Shown: positions 25,403 through 34,182, counted from the stretch's first letter. The stretch is 64,000 nucleotides of DNA from Chloroflexota bacterium (GCA_014584575.1 JACTMP010000079.1:1-64000); one strand, 5' to 3'. Notes: generated from the letters alone by a model not told the origin. Made by a program: numbers and translations.

Positions 25403-25466
25403 AGAGATTGAGAGGCTGGGAGATTAGGAGATTCAGTCTCCCAATCTCTCAATCTCCTAATCTCTA
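25403..25466. repeat. GAGATTG hairpin repeat
   Basis: GAGATTG/GGAGATTA units and their inverted copies fill the space between the rhodanese and DUF302 genes. The arms are imperfect but long. Confidence 0.85.
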
Positions 25467-25817
25467 TCACTTAACTTTACCCGCTTTGGTAGACAACCCC
25501 TGTTTGGCCCAGGCGTTCATGCCACCTTTGACGTTCACGGCCGTGTAGCCCGCGTTTTGCAGTTGGCGTGTGGCCCGTTTGCTGCGGCTGCCAGACTGGC
25601 AAATACAGATGATTTCCCGGTTCTTGGACAACTTACCAAAACGTTCTTCCAGCTTTTCCAGGGGAATGGAATCTGCGCCGTTGATGTGGCCGTTGCGATA
25701 TTCGGTTGTGGTGCGCACATCCACCAGGATGGGGCCGGGTTTTTGCCGCAATTTGTCTTGCAGTTCGGTGACGGTGATGGTGGGAACAGTGCCAAACAGA
25801 TTCTTCCAGATGCTCAT
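25467..25817 (-). CDS. Rhodanese-like sulfurtransferase
   Basis: A 116-residue single-domain rhodanese. It shows PGPILVDVRTTTEYRNGHI, the catalytic-loop sequence CQSGSRS (Cys near residue 73) and a GGMNAWAKQGL ending. Such proteins move sulfane sulfur from thiosulfate or persulfides to acceptors in the cytoplasm. A GAGG lies upstream of the ATG at 25817. It is co-directional with the DUF302 gene; no sulfur-carrier gene is adjacent. Confidence 0.9.
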   Translation of the reverse strand: MSIWKNLFGTVPTITVTELQDKLRQKPGPILVDVRTTTEYRNGHINGADSIPLEKLEERFGKLSKNREIICICQSGSRSKRATRQLQNAGYTAVNVKGGMNAWAKQGLSTKAGKVK

Positions 25818-25984
25818 ATTTATCCTCGTTTTATTGATGTAAATAATTTATTCGGCAGTGCCGGGCACTACGAATTACCAGCCCGCAATTGTGCCACGAA
25901 GGGCGGCAACTGGCGAGAGCAAACGGGCGATCTGAGCAAGTTTTAATCAGCCAGGCGAAATTCTAAAGGCCGCCTATTTGCGGA

Positions 25985-27889
25985 TCAGCGCACAGTGATT
26001 TCGGCCAGAGGGAAAGCGTCTGTTTGGCCTGTAGGGGTCAAAATGGGCAGGCGGGCGGCGGGGTCGGCGATGTCATACAGCCCCAACAGCAATGTGTAGC
26101 GGCCCGGTGGCAAATCGGCGGGCAGCAGCAGGCCGTGATTGTCTATGACCGTTTCGTCGGGCGACCAGATGGTGGTCAGATTGAGGCCGCCACCTGGTTC
26201 GCTGTCGCGTTGGGCTGCCAACTGCCCATCCGGGCCAACGAGGTGCAGGAAGACTTTGTAGCGTTGGTCGAGGGGCACGGCCGTTTGCCAGAACAGCGTC
26301 ACCGGCACAATATCACCGGGCCGAAGGTCGGTCTTGGTGAGGGTGTAACCGACGAGGGTGATGGCCGCGCCAAAGGGGATGGCTACGGCCGTGTCCATCT
26401 CGGTCGCCGCTTCCGGGGGCACAGCATAGACCACAAAACGCACGTCCCCCACCCATTCGTCCCGCGCTTTGAAGGCATGAACATCCAGCCAGCGTTCAAT
26501 CAGCCGTTCCGGGTCGCGCTGCGCTTCGCCCCAGAAAATGGCATACAGCCGGTCATGTTGGGCGGTGATAGTGGTCAGGGCGGCGGCAACGGCCTCCGGC
26601 GTGGGGCGGCTGCGCCCTTCTGGTAAGGGGTACACGGCCGTGTCATCCGGGTAGTAGTAGGTAAAGACCTCCCATTGGTTGGGGGCGTTGAGGATGATGC
26701 CCGCGTCAGGGTGGTCATCGGCCAGAATGTGGGCGGCCATGCCCCGATAATCGGCACGGGCGTAGGCGGGGTTGGTGTAGAGGTTGCGCAGTGATGTGAA
26801 CGTGCCCAGAGTGAGGGCAACAATTAACAGGAGGGGCAGGATGACACGGGTAGATTGCTGCCGGGCAGTAGTCACGGCCGTCGCCAGCAGCACACATTGA
26901 AACGGGGCGGCGACCAGCAAAAATTTGAGGTATTCTGGCTGCACCGTGCCGGCGGCGTACATGAACAGGAGAGGGACAAACAGGCACACGGCCGTGCCCC
27001 ACACCCAGCGCCGCCCCAACCATAGCCCGATGAACAACAGAATCACAATGAGTACAACCGCCCACCGCACCGACTCGGCAGCTACGGTGGAGCCAAATGT
27101 CATCCAGGAAACGGCCGTGACCAAAAAACCCACAAACGATCCCCGCACCGGCAAATCATCCGCGCCAAACTGCCCGGCGAAGATGGGCAGCCAGGGCGCA
27201 TAGAGCAGCAGCACGGCCAACATCATACCGGCCCAGGGCAGCGCCAAACGGCGCACGGCCGTTGCCCATCCCCCCGAACGCACGGATGTGAGCAGCCAGG
27301 CCAGCACGATCAGATTGTGCGCCGCCAGCACCGCCGGGAAAAAGTAGTGGGTATACAAACCGGCAGCCGCCAGCAGCACATAAGCCGCCGCCCAGGGCCA
27401 GCGCGCCCGGCCCACCGCTCCCCGCCATTGCCACAAAGCCCAACTGGACAGGACGGCCAACAAACCCAACAAGGCATACATGCGCGTTTCCTGGCTGTAG
27501 TAGATGAGGGCGGGGTTAACGGCCGTGAGCAGCGCCGCCACGACCACCATCCCATCCCGCCCATAGCCACTCTGCCGGATAACTTTGCCAAACGCCGCTA
27601 CCCCCGCCACCAGCAGCACCCCGGCAAACGCCGAAAACGCCCGCAGCCCAAATTCCGTCGTTCCGGCTGCCCGCTGCCAGGCGTGCAGCAGCAGATAATA
27701 AAGCGGTGGGTGAATGTCGCTGGCGGTGCCTTCAATGATGAGCGCCACTGACCGTTCGCTCAGGCGGGCGCTGTTGCCCTCGTCGTTCCAAAACGACTGC
27801 GCCGCCAGCAAATGAAACCGCAGCCCAAACGCCAGCAGCAAAACCGCCAGCAGGAATAAACGGAGCAAACGACTTCTCATTGGGGCCAT
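25985..27889 (-). CDS. GT39/PMT-like membrane glycosyltransferase
   Basis: About 634 residues with a positively charged start, roughly ten transmembrane helices and a soluble C-terminal domain. FWNDEGNSARL near the end of TM1 gives the acidic DE pair expected for C-type polyprenyl-phosphate-sugar glycosyltransferases, and DIHPPLYYLLLHAWQRA is a signature of this group. The C-terminal ~150 residues form a beta-rich domain with PGDIVPVTLFWQ, often found in Chloroflexota members. The acceptor is unknown. Translation could extend to 27946, but those codons are repeat DNA, so the ATG at 27889 (or 27880) is preferred. Confidence 0.75.
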   Translation of the reverse strand: MAPMRSRLLRLFLLAVLLLAFGLRFHLLAAQSFWNDEGNSARLSERSVALIIEGTASDIHPPLYYLLLHAWQRAAGTTEFGLRAFSAFAGVLLVAGVAAFGKVIRQSGYGRDGMVVVAALLTAVNPALIYYSQETRMYALLGLLAVLSSWALWQWRGAVGRARWPWAAAYVLLAAAGLYTHYFFPAVLAAHNLIVLAWLLTSVRSGGWATAVRRLALPWAGMMLAVLLLYAPWLPIFAGQFGADDLPVRGSFVGFLVTAVSWMTFGSTVAAESVRWAVVLIVILLFIGLWLGRRWVWGTAVCLFVPLLFMYAAGTVQPEYLKFLLVAAPFQCVLLATAVTTARQQSTRVILPLLLIVALTLGTFTSLRNLYTNPAYARADYRGMAAHILADDHPDAGIILNAPNQWEVFTYYYPDDTAVYPLPEGRSRPTPEAVAAALTTITAQHDRLYAIFWGEAQRDPERLIERWLDVHAFKARDEWVGDVRFVVYAVPPEAATEMDTAVAIPFGAAITLVGYTLTKTDLRPGDIVPVTLFWQTAVPLDQRYKVFLHLVGPDGQLAAQRDSEPGGGLNLTTIWSPDETVIDNHGLLLPADLPPGRYTLLLGLYDIADPAARLPILTPTGQTDAFPLAEITVR

Positions 27890-27901
27890 GGCGGGGATTA
27901 T

Positions 27902-27962
27902 ACTTGGAGATTGGAGATTGAGAGATTGGGAGATTAAATCTCTCAATCTCCCAATGTCTCAA
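27902..27962. repeat. GAGATTG hairpin repeat
   Basis: Direct GAGATTG units and inverted AATCTCTC/AATCTCCC units lie upstream of the GT39-like gene. The right arm is read as the last codons and stop of the histidine-kinase fragment. Confidence 0.85.
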
Positions 27963-28095
27963 TCTCCGGCGATGTCTGGCTATTTTGCCGTTCGGGTAAG
28001 GTGATGATAAAGGTGGCGCCTGCGCCCGGCTGGCTGTGGGCGGTGATGCGCCCCTGATGCCGTTTCACAATTTTGCGGCAGATGGCTAACCCCAT
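27943..28095 (-). pseudogene. C-terminal fragment of a histidine kinase
   Basis: The minus strand encodes MGLAICRKIVKRHQGRI followed by QPGAGATFIITLPER, the end of a HATPase_c domain (G2 box onwards). A TAG stop lies directly before the Met codon, and nothing upstream resembles the rest of a kinase. The frame ends inside a hairpin repeat. This is a broken gene, about 50 codons long. Confidence 0.65.
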
Positions 28096-28154
28096 TGTCT
28101 ACAAGTTAAGGATATTTGTGAATTGTCAAGCCCAAAATTGGCTACAATTCACCT

Positions 28155-28388
28155 ATGAAAAAAGCAGAAAAATCATCCAAAAGTTCAGTCCGGCATACAC
28201 GGGCTATCCAGGTTGACCGACAAAAACGGCCGCTTGTTGACAATTTAACACAAGACATTGAAGAATTATTTTGCAGCATCGTTCATCCGCTCACTTTGAT
28301 GCAGTGTGAGCTGTTCCGGCAAATGGGCTTGCGGGAACGCACCCTGACCTTACCGGTAGATCACTTTTTCGCCTTCCACGTCTCCTGA
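28155..28388 (+). pseudogene. N-terminal fragment of an IS4-like transposase (tentative)
   Basis: A 77-codon frame begins MKKAEKSSKSSVRHTRAIQV and includes DLTQ-type helices, an HPLTLMQCELFRQMGLRER stretch and TLTLPV. From memory the latter resembles the N-terminus of an IS4-type transposase group, which would continue for several hundred residues. Here it breaks off at about 28350 and runs into the end of an opposite-strand Cys-rich frame. TACAAT at 28143-28148 sits just before the ATG. Identification is weak; the truncation is clearer than the family. Confidence 0.35.
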
Positions 28389-28625
28389 TTCCGCCATACC
28401 TTCTTTGAAACCATCCAGTACCGGCGCCAGACACGGCGATAAATTGACTACGCCAATGTGTGCCATCTCCGGCTCTGCCCGGAACAGGCCATCACAACGG
28501 CATTCTACGGTAATCTGGTGAATAAGAAAACAGTCCCCTGACTCTGTTTCCAACTGCTCGCAGCCTGGAAACGGGTTACAATAGGGATATTGGCCGGGGT
28601 CCGAGGCCCGAAGCCAGACTTCGGA
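28350..28625 (-). pseudogene. Cys-rich frame of unknown family, probable remnant
   Basis: An open frame of about 90 codons without a good start codon reads SDPGQYPYCNPFPGCEQL, then CFLIHQITVECRCDGLF and NLSPCLAPVLDGFKEGM. The cysteine spacing is compatible with a metal-binding or disulfide-rich domain. It overlaps the transposase-like fragment at its 3' end and starts in repeat-like DNA, which suggests that both are pieces joined by rearrangement. A TTG at 28553 could start a 67-residue product. I do not recognise the family. Confidence 0.3.
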
Positions 28626-28663
28626 TTACGGTTTACGGATTACGCTTTACGGAAGGAGAACCC

Positions 28664-29875
28664 ATGACCCAAGAAGCCTATATTTTCGACGCCATCCGCA
28701 CGCCACGCGGCAAAGGCAAAAGTAACGGCAGCCTGTATGAAGTGGCCCCCGTTGACCTGTTGGCCACGCTTATGCGCGAGATGCAGCAGCGGTATGACCT
28801 GGACACGTCGCAGGTGGATGACATTGTGCTGGGCGTGGTCTCGCCCATTGGCGAGCAGGGGGCGGTCATTCCACGCACGGCCGCCATTTACGCTGGCTGG
28901 GATGTAGATACACCCGGTATGCAAATTAACCGCTTCTGTGCCTCTGGACTGGAAACGGTGAATATGGCGGCCATGAAGGTGCGCTCTGGTTGGGAGGATC
29001 TGGTGGTGGCTGGCGGTGTGGAGTCCATGAGCCGCATCCCCATGGGGTCAGATGGTGGGGCGTGGATTATGGACCCGGCGGTGAATGCCAAAACCCACTT
29101 TGTGCCCCAGGGGATCAGCGCCGATTTGATTGCCACGATTGAGGGCTACGGCCGTGAAGACATAGACCGTTTCGCCCTGCAATCCCAACAGCGCGCCGCC
29201 CACGCCCGCGACAATGGCTACTTTGACCGCTCCGTGGTGCCCGTGCACGACCAAAACGGGCTGCTCATCCTGGAAAAAGACGAATACATCCGCCCGGACA
29301 CCACGATGGAGGGGCTGGGCAAACTGAACCCGGCCTTTGAAATGATGGGCGAGATGGCCTTTGACGCCGTGGCCATGCAGCGTTACCCGGAGGTGGAACG
29401 GATCAACCACGTACATACCGCCGGGAACTCGTCCGGGATTGTGGATGGGGCCTCACTGGTGTTGATCGGCAGCAAGGAGAAAGGGGAGGCACTGGGACTA
29501 AAACCGCGCGCCCGCATCCGCGCCGGGGCGCAGGTAGGCACGGAACCGACCATCATGCTGGTTGGCCCTGGCCCGGCCACCAAAAAGGCGCTCAAACAGG
29601 CGGGCATGTCGGTGCAGGATATTGATCTATTTGAAATCAACGAGGCGTTTGCCGTGGTGCCGCTGCGCTACATGCGCGACCTGGGTATTGAGGGGGCGGA
29701 AAATGTGAATGTGAACGGCGGCGCCATTGCCATGGGCCACCCCCTCGGCGCCACCGGGGCCATGCTGCTGGGCACGGTGTTGGATGAGTTAGAGCGGACG
29801 GGGATGGGTACGGCCGTGGTTTCCCTCTGTGTCGGCGGCGGCATGGGCATCGCTACAGTGATTGAGCGGGTGTGA
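28664..29875 (+). CDS. Thiolase (acetyl-CoA C-acyltransferase, FadA/FadI-like)
   Basis: A 403-residue type II thiolase. The nucleophile is Cys92 in RFCASGLE, His359 is in GHPLGATGA and Cys389 in CVGGGMG; all three catalytic residues are present. It cleaves 3-ketoacyl-CoA with CoA in the last step of beta-oxidation, or runs in reverse. AAGGAG precedes the ATG at 28664. The partner FadB-like enzyme lies 2.2 kb downstream on the same strand, separated by inserted accessory genes, so an original fadA-fadB pair has probably been interrupted. Its last 14 codons are duplicated at 30853. Confidence 0.92.
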   Translation: MTQEAYIFDAIRTPRGKGKSNGSLYEVAPVDLLATLMREMQQRYDLDTSQVDDIVLGVVSPIGEQGAVIPRTAAIYAGWDVDTPGMQINRFCASGLETVNMAAMKVRSGWEDLVVAGGVESMSRIPMGSDGGAWIMDPAVNAKTHFVPQGISADLIATIEGYGREDIDRFALQSQQRAAHARDNGYFDRSVVPVHDQNGLLILEKDEYIRPDTTMEGLGKLNPAFEMMGEMAFDAVAMQRYPEVERINHVHTAGNSSGIVDGASLVLIGSKEKGEALGLKPRARIRAGAQVGTEPTIMLVGPGPATKKALKQAGMSVQDIDLFEINEAFAVVPLRYMRDLGIEGAENVNVNGGAIAMGHPLGATGAMLLGTVLDELERTGMGTAVVSLCVGGGMGIATVIERV

Positions 29876-29929
29876 ATGAACCACGGATGAGACGGATGTG
29901 GCGGATTGTCACGGATTGGGAGGTGAGAT

Positions 29930-30190
29930 ATGAATCTGGCAGAGTTATTACCGGCAGCGCGGCAATTACCGGCAAAGGATAAGTTGCGACTTATTCGCAT
30001 TTTGGCGGAAGACCTCGATGAATCAGAAGATGTTAATCCATTTGAACCGCACAAAGTCTATTACTTACCCACACCTTATGATTTATTCGGAGCAGGCCAT
30101 CACCTGCAAGAACTCCTGGATGGGATTACAGAAGATAATTTGCATCAAGAGGTTGGGGTGGGTACGGCCGTAGGCAACGAAATTTGGTAA
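29930..30190 (+). CDS. Small antitoxin-like protein
   Basis: An 86-residue protein starting MNLAELLPAARQLPAKDKLRL, followed by IRILAEDLDESE, then a variable region and an ELLDGITEDN tail. This resembles short cyanobacterial/Chloroflexota proteins, often listed as antitoxin components, with an N-terminal helix pair and a YxxxSPYD-like middle (here YYLPTPYDLF). GGGAGGTGAG lies before the ATG. The downstream nucleotidyltransferase is a possible partner, although the gap and duplicated flanks leave this open. Its 3' end is repeated at 30939-31004. Confidence 0.5.
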   Translation: MNLAELLPAARQLPAKDKLRLIRILAEDLDESEDVNPFEPHKVYYLPTPYDLFGAGHHLQELLDGITEDNLHQEVGVGTAVGNEIW

Positions 30191-30275
30191 AACTGTTGAG
30201 AAAATGCTAATGCAAATTGGTGAAGTGGTACGGAATGGCGTCGTTTTTGACGCTAAAAACTGGCGAGGTTCAGAT

Positions 30276-30851
30276 ATGAATCCAGATTCGCTGCGGGAGA
30301 CGGTGGAACGATTATTTATTTTGCTCGCTGAGCGGCAAATCGCGTATGTGTTGGTGGGCGGCGTGGCGCTGCTGCAATATGTGGAAGGGCGCAATACGCA
30401 GGATATTGACCTGATTATGGCCCTGGCCGAAATAGACCGGCTGCCCGAAATTCAACTCACCAGCCAGGATGCCAACTTTGCCAGAGGTGAATTTGCCGGG
30501 CTGCAAATTGACATTCTGCGGGCGGAAAACCCTCTTTTTGCCAGAGTGAAGCAGGCATACACTACTGTTCAGGACTTTGCCGGGCAACCCATCCCCACAG
30601 CCACAGTCGAGGGGTTGATCGTGTTGAAACTCTATGCTTTACCGTCGCTGTACCGGCAAGGCAATTTTGCCCGCGTTGGTCTGTATGAAAATGACATTGC
30701 CACCCTGTTACACTATCACCAGCCGGACATGACCGCGCTGCTCCTGGAGTTATCACCCTACCTCAGCGCCAGCGATAGGCAAGAAGTCCAACAAATCCTG
30801 CACGAAATCGAACAACGTCTCTCCCGTTTCCAAAAAGGAACAGGGCAATAA
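30276..30851 (+). CDS. Nucleotidyltransferase of the AbiEii/DUF6036 kind
   Basis: About 191 residues. The minimal nucleotidyltransferase motif is visible: LVGGVALLQYVEGRNTQDID, with GG and the DxD pair (DID) close to residue 42, then a helical region with TVEGLIVLKLYAL typical of type IV toxin-like or defence nucleotidyltransferases. The GAGG seven bases before the ATG at 30276 supports this start over the ATG at 30204. Substrate unknown; homologues include AbiEii toxins and tRNA-modifying MenT-type toxins. It lies between two copies of a duplicated segment. Confidence 0.7.
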   Translation: MNPDSLRETVERLFILLAERQIAYVLVGGVALLQYVEGRNTQDIDLIMALAEIDRLPEIQLTSQDANFARGEFAGLQIDILRAENPLFARVKQAYTTVQDFAGQPIPTATVEGLIVLKLYALPSLYRQGNFARVGLYENDIATLLHYHQPDMTALLLELSPYLSASDRQEVQQILHEIEQRLSRFQKGTGQ

Positions 30852-30852
30852 G

Positions 30853-31004
30853 ATCGGCGGCGGCATGGGCATCGCTACGGTCATTGAGCGGGTGTGAATG
30901 AACCACGGATGAGATGGATTGGACAGATTGTCACGGATACGAAAGAGAATTTGCATCGAGAGGTTGAGGTGGGTACGGCCGTAGGTAACGAAATTTGGTA
31001 GAAT
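30853..31004 (+). repeat. Duplicated segment: thiolase 3' end plus small-gene 3' end
   Basis: 30853-30938 copies 29833-29920 (thiolase codons for GGGMGIATVIERV, its stop, and the following ACCACGGATGAGA spacer). 30939-31004 copies 30131-30194 (end of the 86-residue gene, including its ACGGCCGT octamer and AACGAAATTTGGTA). The copy lacks about 210 bp that lie between these parts in the original, and has a few substitutions. Confidence 0.9.
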
Positions 31005-31032
31005 CTACATACCCCCAACAGTTAAATACATC

Positions 31033-31974
31033 ATGCTATCACTAGAGAAAGTACAGCTCGAATTGAAAAGATTGAGTGGTGAACACGACAAATTAGCAAT
31101 GGCGTCATCCGTCTCCCAGGCAAAAGACCATATCATTAAGTTACTTGAAATAGAGAAACGCCTGCTTTTGATTGAACAGAAAATAAAAACCGAAATAGAT
31201 TTGCTAACTGCTCAAGAAACAAAGGGGCAAATCTCCATTAGTGGGCTGTTATTCAAAAAGAAGTCCAAACAAGATTCACCTAATCAGCAAAAAAGAGAAG
31301 AAAAACTGGCTTCTTGGAAAGAAGAATTGCTCTTTGCCAATGCTATCCGCTCTGCTGTAGGACAAGTTGCCGTCCCACAGCTGAAACGATTTATTGTTCA
31401 GACAGAACAAGAAACCGAGAAATCTGTTCGCTACCGAGAGTATATCCAGTCAACAGCATGGCGTAAAAAAGCAGAAGAGGCGAAAGCAAGAGCCGGAAAT
31501 CGTTGCCAGATTTGCAACAAGTCACGTGCTGAGGTGCAATTGGAGGCCCACCATCGTACCTATGAGCGGTTAGGGAATGAACTTCCCGAAGACATTACCG
31601 TTTTGTGTCGCGATTGTCACCAATTATACGAAGACAAAAAACAAACTGATCTTTCTGCGAAAGTTTGCAAGAAGTGTGGCAACTCTTTCGTTCCTTTGGA
31701 TGATTCTCATCAATTTTGCGCCAATTGTTATGTTGAAGCCAAAAAACAAAAAGACCAAAAAGCAGGTTTCTGCATTCGATGCCAGAAAAAGATAGACCTC
31801 AATCCAAGTTCACCATACTGCTTCTCCTGCTTCAAGGTCTGGGAGAAATATGAAAACAAGACCTATAAAGAGCAAGTTTGTCATACCTGCGGTGAGAAAA
31901 ACGAATCAACGAAGCTTAAGCCTGTCTGTTACAAGTGCTACAAGAAGTATAGAACACAGATTTCAAAGATTTAG
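31033..31974 (+). CDS. HNH nuclease-like protein with three zinc ribbons
   Basis: A 313-residue protein. Residues 1-130 are charged and helical, probably coiled coil. An HNH/McrA-type domain follows: YIQSTAWRKKAEEAKARAGN, CQIC (158-161), HH at 173-174 and CRDCH (192-196). Then come three four-cysteine ribbons: Cys212/215/229/232, Cys247/250/263/266 and Cys283/286/299/302. The HNH core suggests metal-dependent DNA cleavage; the ribbons may bind nucleic acid. The gene is Lys-rich and AT-rich compared with its neighbours and has no ACGGCCGT octamer, which suggests recent acquisition. Its stop lies in a hairpin. Defence function is possible but inferred only from architecture. Confidence 0.75.
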   Translation: MLSLEKVQLELKRLSGEHDKLAMASSVSQAKDHIIKLLEIEKRLLLIEQKIKTEIDLLTAQETKGQISISGLLFKKKSKQDSPNQQKREEKLASWKEELLFANAIRSAVGQVAVPQLKRFIVQTEQETEKSVRYREYIQSTAWRKKAEEAKARAGNRCQICNKSRAEVQLEAHHRTYERLGNELPEDITVLCRDCHQLYEDKKQTDLSAKVCKKCGNSFVPLDDSHQFCANCYVEAKKQKDQKAGFCIRCQKKIDLNPSSPYCFSCFKVWEKYENKTYKEQVCHTCGEKNESTKLKPVCYKCYKKYRTQISKI

Positions 31975-32018
31975 CGGATAGACGCGGATTTTTATCTTAA
32001 AAATCCGCGTCTATCCGC
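31974..32018. repeat. 20-bp perfect hairpin
   Basis: Arms 31974-31993 and 31999-32018 are exactly complementary with a 5-nt loop; the stem begins at the HNH gene stop and is built from GCGGATA/GCGGATT units. Related TCCGCGT units continue to about 32031 and recur near 50283-50310. Confidence 0.9.
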
Positions 32019-32047
32019 GTTAATCCGCGTCCCCATAAAGGTGGAAA

Positions 32048-34168
32048 ATGACCATTCGATACGAAAAAGATGAACAGAACATTGTGACGCTGACGCTGGA
32101 TATGCCGGGGCGGAATGCGAATGTGATTAACGAGGCGTTTGGCGCGGCATTGGCGGAAGCGTTGGCGCAGCTGCAAGCCGAAAATGACCTGGCAGGTGTC
32201 ATTCTGACCTCGGCCAAGAAGACGTTTATGGCCGGGGCTGACCTGGAAGATGTAGACCTGTTTAGCGATGCGGCCAAAGTGTTTGCGGGCAGCGAGGCGC
32301 TCAAGGCGGGCTTCCGGCAGTTGGAGACGTTGGGTAAACCGGTGGTGGCGGCGTTGAACGGCACGGCCGTCGGCGGTGGTTTTGAACTCGCTCTGGCCTG
32401 TCATCACCGGGTCGCGCTGGATGACCCATCCATCAAGTTTGGCTTCCCGGAGGTCACGCTGGGGCTGCTGCCCGGTGGCGGCGGCGTGGTGCGCCTGACG
32501 CGCATGATCGGGCTGCAAAATTCCTTCCCGTTTCTGATGGAAGGTAAGCAGGTGAAACCCCAGGAAGCCAAAACCGCCGGTTTAATTGATGATCTGGCAG
32601 CCAACCAGGACGAATTGATGGCCAAAGCCCGCGCCTGGATTGCCGCCCACCCCAAAGCGCAGCAGCCCTGGGATCAGCCCGGCTACAAAATGCCCGGCGG
32701 CAATGCCCAAAATCCGAAAGTGGTGCAAATGCTGGCGATTGCGCCGGCTATGCTGCGCAAACAGACGTATGGCAACTATCCCGCGCCGGAAGCGATTATG
32801 CGCACGGCCGTACTCGGTTCCACGCTCACCTTTGAAGCCGCCAGCCGGTTGGAATCTCGCGCTTTTGCCGAAGTAGCGACCAGTAAGGTCGCCCGCAACA
32901 TGACGACCGCCTTCTGGTTCCAGTTGAACGAGATCAACAAAGGGGCCAGCCGCCCCGATTTGCCGCCCACAGAAACGCACAAAGTGGGCGTGTTAGGCGC
33001 GGGCATGATGGGGCACGGCATCGCTTACGTCACCGCCTGGGCGGGCATGGCAGTGGTGCTGAAAGACGTAACGCCGGAGAAAGCGGAAGAAGGCAAAGCG
33101 AAGATTGCGGCGCTGGCCCAAAAACGGGTGGGGCGGGGGCAGATGACGGCCGTTGAAAAACAAGCCCTGCTCGACCGCATCCACGCCACCGGGGACGCCG
33201 CCGATTTGCAGGGGTGTGACCTGGTCATTGAGGCCGTCTTTGAAGACCGGGAACTCAAAGCGCGGGTCACGGCCGAAGCGGAGGCGCAGTTGGCGGAAAC
33301 GGCCGTGTTCGCCTCCAACACCTCTACATTACCCATCACCGGGTTGGCGGAAAGGTCGGTACGGCCGTCACACTTCATCGGCCTGCACTTCTTCTCCCCC
33401 GTCGAGCGCATGAAGCTGGTGGAAATCATCGTCGGCAAAGAAACGAACGATGAAACGCTGGCTAAAGCGTTTGACTACGTCCTCAAAATTCGCAAAACGC
33501 CTATCGTCGTCAATGACAGCCGGGGCTTTTATACCTCGCGCGTTTTTGGCACCTATGTCAACGAGGGTATGGCGCTGCTGGCCGAAGGGCAGCACCCCCG
33601 CGCCATCGAAGCCGCCGGGTTGCAAGCCGGGATGCCCGTTGGCCCATTGGCCGTCAGCGATGAGGTCAGCCTCAGCCTGATGGTTCATATCCGCCAGCAA
33701 ACGGCTAAAGACCTGGCCGCCGAAGGCAAAGAGACCCCGCAGCATCCAGCCTTCGGCGTGGTGGATGCCATGGTAGCCGAAAGTCGCCTGGGCAAAGCAC
33801 ACGGCGCCGGCTTTTACGACTATCCACCCGACGGCAAAAAGCTGTTGTGGCCCGGCCTGCGCGACCTCTTCCCACCCAACGGCCAATTGCCTCAAGAAGA
33901 AATGATTGAGCGGCTGCTTTTTGTGCAGGCGCTAGAGACAGTGCGTTGCCTGGAAGAAGGCGTCTTGCGCTCCGTCGCCGACGCCAACATCGGCAGCATC
34001 TTTGGTTGGGGGTTTGCCCCGTTCAAAGGGGGTACACTGCAATACATCAACGATTCTGGCCTGCCCGCCTTCGTCGCCCGCAGCCGGGAATTGGCCGCCC
34101 GCTACGGCGACCGCTTTCAACCTCCCGCGCTCCTGGTGAAAATGGCAGAACAGGACAACAATTTTTAG
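32048..34168 (+). CDS. FadB/FadJ-like enoyl-CoA hydratase / 3-hydroxyacyl-CoA dehydrogenase
   Basis: A 706-residue bifunctional beta-oxidation enzyme. The crotonase half has the oxyanion loop KKTFMAGADLEDVDLF and NGTAVGGGFELALACHHRV; the dehydrogenase half starts VGVLGAGMMGHGIAYVTAW (NAD-binding Rossmann) and has HFFSPVERMKLVEII with the catalytic His, then the C-terminal helical domain. It hydrates enoyl-CoA and oxidises 3-hydroxyacyl-CoA for the thiolase at 28664. AAAGGTGGAAA precedes the ATG. The tiny membrane protein gene starts 14 bp after its stop, probably in the same transcript. Confidence 0.92.
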   Translation: MTIRYEKDEQNIVTLTLDMPGRNANVINEAFGAALAEALAQLQAENDLAGVILTSAKKTFMAGADLEDVDLFSDAAKVFAGSEALKAGFRQLETLGKPVVAALNGTAVGGGFELALACHHRVALDDPSIKFGFPEVTLGLLPGGGGVVRLTRMIGLQNSFPFLMEGKQVKPQEAKTAGLIDDLAANQDELMAKARAWIAAHPKAQQPWDQPGYKMPGGNAQNPKVVQMLAIAPAMLRKQTYGNYPAPEAIMRTAVLGSTLTFEAASRLESRAFAEVATSKVARNMTTAFWFQLNEINKGASRPDLPPTETHKVGVLGAGMMGHGIAYVTAWAGMAVVLKDVTPEKAEEGKAKIAALAQKRVGRGQMTAVEKQALLDRIHATGDAADLQGCDLVIEAVFEDRELKARVTAEAEAQLAETAVFASNTSTLPITGLAERSVRPSHFIGLHFFSPVERMKLVEIIVGKETNDETLAKAFDYVLKIRKTPIVVNDSRGFYTSRVFGTYVNEGMALLAEGQHPRAIEAAGLQAGMPVGPLAVSDEVSLSLMVHIRQQTAKDLAAEGKETPQHPAFGVVDAMVAESRLGKAHGAGFYDYPPDGKKLLWPGLRDLFPPNGQLPQEEMIERLLFVQALETVRCLEEGVLRSVADANIGSIFGWGFAPFKGGTLQYINDSGLPAFVARSRELAARYGDRFQPPALLVKMAEQDNNF

Positions 34169-34182
34169 AACAAGGAGAAAAC

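Noticed and set aside
27890..27946. N-terminal extension of the GT39-like protein
   Set aside because: The translated SQSLNLQSPS is repeat DNA; the charged start and first helix begin at 27889 or 27880.
28664..34168. Intact fadA-fadB operon
   Set aside because: The two genes are separated by about 2.2 kb with duplicated DNA, a nucleotidyltransferase and an HNH gene, so a single undisturbed operon is not supported.
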